Positions 23,852-32,600 of a stretch of DNA of 64,000 nucleotides are shown here, piece after piece. The position numbers and the translations under genes are program-made. The notes under the pieces are model-generated. The model had not been told where the DNA came from and made no database searches. It saw nothing but the letters and a program-made list of their open reading frames with translations. The first letter of the stretch is position 1, and the number at the start of each line of letters is the position of its first letter. This DNA comes from Closterium sp. NIES-65 (Eukaryota > Streptophyta > Zygnematophyceae > Desmidiales > Closteriaceae), in NCBI GenBank assembly GCA_948144175.1, contig CANXME010002654.1, positions 1,178,001-1,242,000 of the forward strand, in the 5' to 3' direction.

Positions 23852-24003
23852 CCTCCAGCTTCTTGATGTGGTGCCAAGACATGGTGCTTGCCGCATCGTC
23901 ATTGTCTAGATAGATGTATTTCTCCACACGCAGTCCTGCCTTTAGCACTGCTGCCAACCCCGCGCTGATGCCGCCGAATAACTCCAGGAGCACGATCGGC
24001 TTC
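23852..24003 (-). pseudogene. gypsy-M cytosine-C5 DNA methyltransferase region, motif I end
   Basis: On the minus strand this reads IVLLELFGGISAGLAAVLKA then GLRVEKYIYLDND. That is the S-adenosylmethionine-binding motif I pattern (hydrophobic-LFxGI-G, a helix, then an acidic residue closing the next strand). It lies directly downstream of the protease region and just before the copia-A2 insertion. Across the insertion about 50 residues separate it from the motif IV-like block, which is usual for this enzyme class. Confidence 0.72.
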
Positions 24004-24248
24004 TAGAACACTCTACTGTCCAGATGCAGTTGCTTTAGGCTCCCACTCTCCCCCTACTGCTGACGGTGCCAGTCCGGTTACCGCCTCTCCTCTTCTAGCT
24101 CTTCCCAGTTCATCCGCCCCAACTCCTATTCTGCCGTCTTCACTTCCGCCTGGTAGGCCTCTCGCGGCTCACGGCGAATGAAACGCACGGGTAGCTCCGC
24201 CAGGCGACCGTCATACTCACAGTACGTCACTCTGTACATCAGTTTCTC

Positions 24249-24760
24249 CTACCACATGCAGATAGTCGAGCCGATGCTGTACAGGAACTCGACTCCCAAG
24301 AGCAGGTCGTAGTCTTTTGACGGTGAGATACCACACTGCAGCTTCGCAGAACATTCTTCTGGACTTCCCCCCCTGATCATGATCTCGACCGTCGCCCGCG
24401 TCTTTGGCATCCATTTTGTTCCTCCTCCCTCCGCCGTCATTAACAGTAGTCCCTCGGCTATCTGCCTCTCCTGCCTGTCCAGCTGTAGCTGTTCCGCCAA
24501 CCGTTTCCCTATCAGCACTGGACGCGCGCCCGTGTCGATGATGGCCTGCTTCACCGGCAGTCCCCCAACTGTGATATACACCTTCTCCGCCACTAGCACT
24601 AACGCCGCACAGCTCAGCCTCTCCAGTGGGTGACGCGGAGGCGGTATCCCTTCTCTAGCCTCCCCTGCCTGTCGCCTGGGTCCCTGCTCCTGTGGTCCTT
24701 CGGTCCTTGGTCGCAAGTACCTCTCCCTCAGCCTCAGGCCCAGCTCTTCTCTTTCCCTGG
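24249..24760 (-). pseudogene. gypsy-M aspartic protease
   Basis: AIIDTGARPVLIGKRLAEQL contains the DTGA active-site motif of retroviral-type proteases, and YDLLLGVEFLYSIG is the second conserved block. It follows an acidic gag tail (EEEEEEGSEEEF) and precedes the methyltransferase region. Confidence 0.82.
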
Positions 24761-24899
24761 CAGGCCTCGTCATCAGGCAGAATTCTTCCTCGCTCCCTTC
24801 TTCCTCCTCCTCTTCCCTTGCCACCATGGCCGGCCTTCTCTCCTTGCCCTTCTCACGTTCCTCCAACTGGGCTCGCAACCTTTCAATCTCTGCCCGCAT

Positions 24900-26141
24900 T
24901 TATGCCATTTCCCCCTTCTCCCTCGGCTCTCCTCGGCGCGAGTAGCAGTCCCGCTCTCCGTGACCCTTCCTTCCGCATTTCTCGCACGTAGGCGCCTCCG
25001 GACAGTCCCTCCTCAGATAATCCTCCTTGCCGCAGATGGAGCACCCAGGTGGGTTGCGGCAGTCTCGCCGCAGATGCCCGCCCCTGCCGCAATTATGACA
25101 CTTCCTCGTGTCCGCCGGTCCCCTTGGCGGACGTCCGAACTCCACTGGGCTTGCGCTCCATGCCGGCCTCCGCCTTTCCGCTGACCTTTTACTCATCCAT
25201 TCCACCTCGAACAGCCGCCGGCCGGTCTCCACCCTTTTTGCCGTCTCGTACGCAATCCTCAGTGTTGATATTGCCCCCATCTCGAAGATCTTCACTTGTA
25301 CGTCCCACTGCAACTCTTAGTTCATACCATTGAGAAATTTGCTGACGAGTCGTCCTTGATCCACGCAGTTCATGTCCTCCCCGAGCTCCACTAACTGGCC
25401 GTATTATGCCAAGAGGGATTCTCCCGTCCTCCGCTTGAAGTCTTGAAATTCGACAACCCGCTCTGGTGTTTGCAGTGGGAACTGATCGCGGCCAAAAATC
25501 ACTTCGTGGGAACTGATCCACAAATCGCTTCGTGGGATCTCTTTCCCCCGGCCTTCCTTGCTCTGCCCAATCCAGGAGCTCCCGGCGGCAGATCCGGTAG
25601 TACGTCTTTGCCTCTCCTGTCAGCGTGTTGGCCAATCCTCTAAAGAACTCGTCTGCCGCCAACCAATCTTGCTCCCATCACGCGTGCAGATTCTCCAACT
25701 GCATCAGGTAATTCTTGTATAACGGCCCGCGTCGGCTTTCTCCGGAGAATCGTTCTGGCACTTCCACCTTTGGGAGCATGTGTAACGCCATCGTGCTGAT
25801 GCCGCTTCTTCTTCAAATCCCTACCACGACGCGCTACGCTGATACGGCCGATCACTGCCTTTCCTTCCTCCCGTCGTCGCGGCGCCCTCTAAGGAAATGG
25901 GCTTCTCCACCCCGGCGTCGTCTCCTTCCTTCTCCGTCCCGCGCGGCAATTCGCGCTCGACATCGGACCCTGTGGCTCCTCCCGTTCTCCCTGTCAGATC
26001 TCCTTCCGCGCTGTGCGCGCTTGCCTCTCCGCCGGTTCCGAGCTCGTTCTTCTCACCGTCTCCCATCGTTCTCATCTCTGCTATCAAATTCTTCGCTGCG
26101 AAATCTAGACCTGACCTTGTGGGCATGCCCCCACCGTCCAC
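24900..26141 (-). pseudogene. gypsy-M gag remnant with three zinc knuckles
   Basis: The capsid-like segment includes MAADEFFRGLANTLTGEAKT and YYRICRRELLDW (about 25.66-25.58 kb). The nucleocapsid at about 25.12-24.93 kb holds three consecutive CCHC-type knuckles: CHNCGRGGHLRRDC, CSICGKEDYLRRDC and CEKCGRKGHGERDC. Three knuckles are more than the one or two usual in gypsy gag. Fossil; broken. Confidence 0.8.
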
Positions 26142-26155
26142 CGATTGCTTGTATG

Positions 26156-26823
26156 TGATGAGCCCTGTGCTCCCTCACACACCTCCGCCTCCTAATTGCT
26201 ATCCTAAGGCTTCATGCTCGTTATGTCTCCCTAGGTTCCCTGCTTGCTCAGTTTGCCGCAATTTACTGGAGTAAAAAGAGAAACATACAAGCAATGAGAA
26301 TTGCTACCAAGGCTCCGCCTATTCTACCAGCACATGTTCCGCCTCCTCACCTCTGCCCTGTCATCCCTGTCTACGCCATAGAGGCTATGAACCACTACGA
26401 GCAGACTTGCAGCCGTGCTGCTTCCTACCCTACTCTCCCGCCCCTTGCTACTGTACCTCCAGCTGCTATCATCCAGATCCAGCTGGCTCCCTGGAGCAAT
26501 CCTGCACACATACGAAAGCAAACAAGCATGCACTCGTACACCCATCCATAGCTGGCGCTGTAGTTGCCTTCCTTCTTGCCCCTGCCTTGTTCTGCTGCCG
26601 ATCCTCGCTGCCATCCGCTTGCTTAGGTAAGTCCCGCCCCATTCCCTCCCTTGCAGCCCTCCGACTCTTCGGCTCGGCAACCCACCCCTCCCTTCACCAT
26701 ATGAAGTTCCATCTGACCCCTTGCCTCCCATCCGCGTCTTTGCTAAACCGCTATGTACAATTTATACAGTATTTACACCTCGTCTCCTCTCCCCTTACCC
26801 TTCACATTCATACAAATGTGACA
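26156..26823 (-). repeat. gypsy-M LTR at the 5' end (668 bp form)
   Basis: On the minus strand it runs TGTCACATTTGTATG...GGGCTCATCA. It matches 12188-11522 and lacks the 208 bp extension seen at the other end. I could not identify a primer site in the sequence that follows. Confidence 0.85.
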
Positions 26824-26827
26824 ATAG

Positions 26828-28047
26828 GTAGCGCCGCTATCGATCTTTCCCATAGCTGCAGGCTCTTCAAAGTCTTCATTCTTCTCTGGTGCAGCCAGTG
26901 CTTGCGTTGACACAAAGTAGAATTGACCCGGGTACCGATCACCGCTCGGGTCCTTGTCATTATCTTCGCTCTTCATATTTGCAGCACCGTCTCCGCGACC
27001 GCCACGGCCTCCACGGCCTCTTCCTCTCCCTCCTCCTGCTCCTCTACCCTCTTGTCCTTGAGCAGTGGTCCATCCATCAGGGAGTTTAAAGCAATCGCGC
27101 CACATGTGTCCGCTCTTGTGGCAATAATGACACTCGCCGTCGAACCGGCAGCGACCGCGTCCGTAGCTCTTGTCGTCACTGCCGTAACCGCCACTTCCGC
27201 GGCCTCCACTGAAATTGTTGCTGCCAAACCTTCCTCCCCCTCTTCCTCTGCCTCTTCCTTGGCCATATCCACGGCCGACGCTTGCTGCCCTAGCACCATC
27301 CGCACTCGCCAACTCACGGCGATGAAAGTCCTCTTGAAGGATCGTGCGCTTCACGTTTTCATACTAGAGACGGGGCACATCACGGTTCAAGTTGATGATG
27401 AGCGAGGACCACGATTCCGAGAGTAGGGCCAGCAACTTGGTCTTCTTTTGGAGCTCACTGTAGTTCAAATCAGCTCCTTCAAGCCGCGTCGACAAGTTGA
27501 AGAATTTCTGCACCTCTTCTTCAACCGCTTCATCCTCTTCAATTCCTAGTGTCGCCATTTGCCGTTACAACACCACAGCTACCGCCTCTATTGCAGGAGC
27601 GTGTACACCCTTGAGAGCAGCCCATACCTTTGTTCCCTTCTCTGGTTCACGCTGGGCTGGAAAGGCTTGATGTAACGGATTGGGCTGCTCCCCAACGCTT
27701 GCCCAAGTAGGAGGTAGCCTTGTACGCTCTTCCGCACCCACGGGCTCTTCTCTGGGTCGTTCTCGGGACGCTTCTCCGTTCCTTCCATCACCTCCAGCAG
27801 GTCATTGTAGTCAAATACGTTCTCCATTCTGAAGGACCACTCAGCAAAGTTGTCACCGTTGAACTTGTCAAGGCCAAACACTCTAGGCTCATCCCTAGAT
27901 GGGCCAACACTTGGTTGCACGGGCGCCATGGGTGAGTCACGGGGTTGGCCTTGAGTTTGGGCTTCTCCACTGCCACCAACACCTCTGCCACCCCTTTCCT
28001 CAGGTCCAGCCATTGTCGAAACTGCTCCAAGGGGCTCTGATACCACT
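26828..28047 (-). pseudogene. copia-C1 gag and protease start
   Basis: On the minus strand: FGLDKFNGDNFAEWSFRMEN (UBN2-type gag start), KFFNLSTRLEGADLNYSELQ, a Gly/Arg-rich stretch, the zinc knuckle CHYCHKSGHMWRDC (about 27145-27100), and the protease motif KIDSGATY (about 26850) right at the gypsy-M insertion. Fossil; broken. Confidence 0.82.
28033..28045 (-). other. copia-C1 primer binding site
   Basis: TGGTATCAGAGCC on the minus strand, two bases after the 5' LTR. It is complementary to the 3' end of plant initiator-Met tRNA. Confidence 0.9.
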
Positions 28048-28407
28048 TGTTATGGTCACAGTAGGCTCCAATGTGCCTAAAATGAACGATAGAGTGCACA
28101 GTCGAATTTTTGCACAGCGACTTTAAACGTTCATAGCGTTCTGGTCACAGCTTTAAATGACCTGATTCAAATTGAATCTAGAGCGTCTTATTGTTGCCTA
28201 CAATAGGAATTTCAGATCGCACAATTTCACCAAGTATTGACGACACACCGTTGGTTTGAACGAACGGCACTATGGCAGCCACTATAGTCTTAGAACACAA
28301 GATAGGAAGATTTAGGAAGAGTTGGGTATGATTCCCAGCTCCTACAAACCTCAAAAACCGAGGTACAGTGATGTGGAACAGTGCCACACTGTCCCCAACC
28401 AAGAAGG
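28048..28407 (-). repeat. copia-C1 5' LTR, portion left of copia-A3
   Basis: It matches 6906-7265 with about 25 differences. The remaining LTR portion is 35858-36329, across copia-A3. Confidence 0.88.
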
Positions 28408-28539
28408 TGTCAGAGTATTATAGCTGATGCATGTTTGTAGGCTATAGTGGGGTAGCACATATGGGGTACAGCTTTCTAGGGTTGTATTTGTACCCAACTC
28501 TGACTTAGTCATTTCCATTCCTGTTTTCCTTGCTTCACA
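28408..28539 (+). repeat. copia-A3 5' LTR (132 bp)
   Basis: TGTCAGAGTATT...TTGCTTCACA. It contains GGGTACA and TGTACCC flanking a CTAGGGTT-bearing loop, as in most family members. Confidence 0.93.
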
Positions 28540-28639
28540 TGGTATAGAGCGGGTCCTGCCTTAGGACCGTTTTTTTAGGGCCCACCGAAGCGCGCCCCGA
28601 GGCGCACCCTTTTTTTTTAGCGACCCCTCGGGTCGCCTT

Positions 28640-29560
28640 TTCCCTCGCGGCCCCGCTGTCCCTCAGACGCGGCCCCGCCACCTCTCCTGATCGCGGCCCC
28701 GCCGCCTACTTGACGCGGCCCCGCCGCCTCCCCTGACGCGGCCCCGCCGCCTCCCCTGACGCGGCCCCGCCGCCTCCCCTGACGCGGCCCCGCCGCCTCC
28801 CCTGACGCGGCCCCGCCGCCTCCCCTGACGCGGCCCCGCCTCTACTGCCGCGGCCCCGCCGCCGCCTCTGACGGCCCCGCCGCTGCACCCTACGGCCCGC
28901 CGCTGCACCCTACGACCCGCCGCTGCTCCTGCCGGCCCGCCGCCTCACCTGACGGCCCCGCCGCTGCTCCTGCCGGCCCGCCGCTGCTCCTGCCGGCCCG
29001 CCGCTGCACCTGCCGGCCCGCCGCTGCACCCAGCGGCCCGCCGCCTCTGACGGCCCCGCCGCTGCACCCTACGGCCCGCCGCTGCTCCTGCCGGCCCGCC
29101 GCCTCACCTGACGGCCCCGCCGCTGCACCTGCCGGCCCGCCGCTGCACCCTACGGCCCGCCGCTGCACCCTACGGCCCGCCGCCTGCACCTGCCGGCCCG
29201 CCGCTGCACCTGCCGGCCCGCCGCTGCACCTGCCGGCCCGCCGCTGCACCTGCCGGCCCGCCACTGCACCGGTCGACCCGCCGCTGCACCTGACGGCCCC
29301 GCCCCTGCATCTCCCGGCCGAGCCGCCCCAGCAGCCGAACCGCCCGGGAGCCGAGCCGCCCAACGCCGAGCCGCCCGGGACCCGAGCCGCCCTGCCGCCG
29401 AGCCGCCCGGGAGCCGAGCCGCCCTGCACCCGAGCCGCCCAGCCGCCGAGCCGCCCGGGAGCCGAGCCGCCCTGCGCCCGAGCCGCCCAGCCGCCGAGCC
29501 GCCCGAGAGCCGAGCCGCTGTGCACCCGAGCCGCCCGGTCGCTGAGCCGCCTTTCTGCAT
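28640..29560 (+). repeat. copia-A3 leader tandem repeats
   Basis: Three successive arrays: gacgcggccccgccgcctcccct (about 28705-28840), tgccggcccgccgctgcacc (about 28880-29300) and gagccgcccgggagccgagccgcc (about 29320-29545). All lie between primer site and gag start. Open frames on the minus strand here (Arg/Gly/Ala-rich) are composition artefacts. Confidence 0.85.
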
Positions 29561-29650
29561 AGCTGCACGACCTGCCCTGCCTGGTGAGCACAGTCCCACT
29601 GACACTGCGAGCTCTTTCCCTACTGCTTGCACTGCGTCGCTATCGTCGCC

Positions 29651-32600
29651 ATGGCTACCCCTAGTGTCCTAGCTTTTGACGTTGAGGGTCGCGCCATTGA
29701 TTTTGAGGTCTGGTTAGACGATCTGCAGCTGTTCTTACAGTGCGACAGGGCTGACGACCTTTCTCTCTTTGACCTCACCTCTGGCGCCTCTCCTGCTCCT
29801 GCTGCTGATGCTGATCCCGCTGTCCGCTCTAAGTGGGCCACCCGCGATGCTGCTGCACGTCTTGCTGTGCGTCGCCACCTCCCTACCTCTGAGCGTGCGC
29901 ACTTTAGTCAGTACAAGAGTGCTCAGACCTTGTACGACGCTGTAGTTGCGCGCTACTCCTCCCCTGCCACTGCTGCACTGAGCCGTCTCATGCTTCCCTA
30001 CCTCTTTCCTGACCTCTCTGCCTTTCCCACTGTCGCTGACCTCATTACGCACCTCCGCACTAGTGACACTCGCTACCGCGCCGCCCTTCCTGTTGAGTTC
30101 TGCGCTAAGAACCCCCCCCCCATGTACATCGCTCTCTACTACGTAGTCGCGCGCCTCCCCGACTCCCTTCGCGTCGTCAGGGACCACTTTCTCGCAGTCT
30201 GTCCCACCACCCTCACCGTCGACCTCCTCGAGAAGGCCCTCCTCGCAGCGGAGAAGAGCATAGTCGCTGTAGGTGCTTCTCGTGGTGACCCTCGCACCCC
30301 CATCTTTGAGGGGTGCTCTCCTTCCCCCTTGCTGCCCTCTGTTGCCTCTGCTGCTGCTGCCGACCTGCTTGGTCTTGAGTCGGTCGGCGCGGCGTCTGCC
30401 CCTAGTGGGAGACGTCGCTCCAGCAAGGGCAAGGGGGGCAAGGGCGCGGGTGGAGCTGGAGGGGGCGGTGGCGGTGGCGGCGGTGGCGGCGGAGGGAGTG
30501 GGGGTGGCGGCGGGACTAGTGGTGGAGGTGGTGGTGGTGGTGGCAGCAGTGGCGGAGACGGTGGTGGTGGTGCCAGCGGTGGTGGTGGAGGCAGCGGCGG
30601 TGGTGGAGGCGGCGGAGGTGGAGGCGGTGGAGGTGGCAGCGGAGGAGGCGGTGGTGGTGGAGGAGGTGGAGCTGGTCGAGGTGGTACCCAGCAGCGTAGC
30701 GGCGGTGGTGGTGGCCAGCGCTCGCAGCGGCAGCAGCAGCAGCAGCGCTCGCGGGACATCCCTCCGCCTCAGCAGCTTCGTGAGTGGTACGCTGGGCGTC
30801 AGAGGGGTGGGGGTACTGGTCCCTGCACCTACGTTCTTCGTTCCGGCGACCGCGCGGGTGAGCAGTGTGGGGGTGCCCACGCCACCCAGCGCTGCTTTGG
30901 CCGCCTGACGGACGCTTGGCGTCAGCAGTTCCCTGGGGCTAGTGAGATCCCTCGCTGGGATGAGCTTCTCAGGGCTGGTGTAGCGATCTTTGATCTTGAT
31001 TTTGATGCTATCCTTACTGCTATGTATGTTGTGGATTATAGTGAGGAGAATGAGGGTTACCGTTGTTTCCAGCCCGACCCGGGCATTGGTACTGCTGCGC
31101 TAGGTGCTTGTGAGGCTGCTGCTCTAGGTGCCAGTGCGTCTGTGCTCTCAGGTACTGGTGAGACTGCGCTCTCAGGTACTGCGTCGTCCTCGTCCTCCCT
31201 CACTTTCACACTTGACTCCGGAGCTTCTCGCTCCTTCTTTCGAGACCGCACTACCCTTACGCCGCTCGGCCGGCCGGTTGCGGTCTCCCTTGCTGACCCC
31301 TCTGGGGGTCCTGTCCTGTCTCACTTCTCCACTGTCCTCCCGTGTCCGGCTGCCCCTTCGGGCACCCTGTCGGGTCTGTACCTTCCCTCGTTCTCTACGA
31401 ACTTGGTGAGTGGAGCGGACCTGCAGGATGTGGGGGTTCACCAGTTCACTCCTGCGAGTCAGCGGGTGACCCACTGCACGGAGGCACGCACAGGCCGACA
31501 CCTGGCCACGTTCTCGCGTCGGCCGGGGTCGAGTCTCTACACCCTGACCGTTGAGTCTCCTCCTGTCCCTGCGTCTGGTCAGGTGGCTGCGTCGGGTCAG
31601 GTGCTTGCTGCTGCGTCCCGGTCAGGTCCTGAGTCTGCCCCCTGTTCTTGTCGCCTCCTGTCTCACGAGACTCTCCTGTGGCACCACCGTCTTGGCCACC
31701 CCTCCTTGCCCCGTCTTCGGAGCATGGCTTCCCGTGTCCTTGTCTCTGGTCTTCCCCAGTCTCTCCCTCCTCTCCCCTCCGGGCCAGGACCTTCCTGTGT
31801 CCCCTGTGTCGAGGGTCGCCTCCGGGCTACTCCTCACTCCTCCCACTTCCCCCCGACAGAGGCTCCCCTGCAGACGCTTCACATGGATGTGTGGGGCCCA
31901 GCCCCCGTCCGTGGGCAGGGTTACGAGCGCTACTTCCTGTTGGTGGTTGACGACTACTCGCGTTACACCACAGTCCTCCCCTTGCGCAGCAAGGGTGAGG
32001 TCACTGAGGTGCTGATCGACTGGATCCGCGAGGCTCGTCTCCAGCTCAGGAAGAGCTTCGGCTCGGACTTTCCTGTTCTGCGTCTGCACTCTGACAGAGG
32101 CGGAGAGTTCTCTTCTCGCCTTCTGCGGGACTACTGTCGTGCACGGGGGATCCGCCAGACCTTCACGCTTCCGGACTCACCACAGCAAAATGGGATTGCT
32201 GAGCGCCGCATTGGCATGGTCATGGATGTCGCTCGTACGTCCATGATGCATGCGGCTGCCCCCCATTTTCTGTGGCCGTTTGCGGTGAGGTACGCGGCGC
32301 ATCAGCTCAACCTTCACCCCCGGGTCTCTCGGCCTGCGATGTCCCCAGCCTTGCTGTGGACGGGGAAGGTTGGCGATGCGTCTGTGTTCCGTGTCTGGGG
32401 ATCTCGGGCGTTTGTCCGCGACTTGTCTGCGGACAAGCTGTCCCCTCGTGCTGCTCCCTGTGTCTTCCTTGGCTTCCCCACTGACGCCCCAGGGTGGCAG
32501 TTTTACCACCCCTCCTCTCGTCGTGTTCTGTCCTCCCAGGACGTCACGTTCGACGAGTCAGTCCCCTTCTACCGTCTCTTCCCCTACCGCACTCCTTCCC

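Larger units (their letters stand above)
11314..26823 (-). mobile_element. gypsy-M, Ty3/gypsy element carrying a cytosine methyltransferase domain
   Basis: Read on the minus strand: LTR (26823 to 26156), gag with three zinc knuckles (about 26.14 to 24.90 kb), aspartic protease (about 24.76 to 24.25 kb), a cytosine-methyltransferase region (24003 to 15700, split by copia-A2), an acidic linker (15.70 to 15.20 kb), RT (15.03 to 14.24 kb), RNase H (14.23 to 13.75 kb), integrase (13.55 to 12.64 kb) and LTR (12188 to 11314). Outer ends are TGTC...GACA with atag on both sides (11310-11313 and 26824-26827). The common 667 bp of the LTRs differ at about 22 sites (3.3%), mostly transitions. Broken; several breaks besides the copia-A2 insertion. 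Confidence 0.88.

Noticed and set aside
28663-29632. Several Arg/Gly/Ala-rich minus-strand open frames in the copia-A3 leader
   Set aside because: They are translations of tandem gcggccccgcc-type repeats. No start context, no conserved frame between copies, and no domain.
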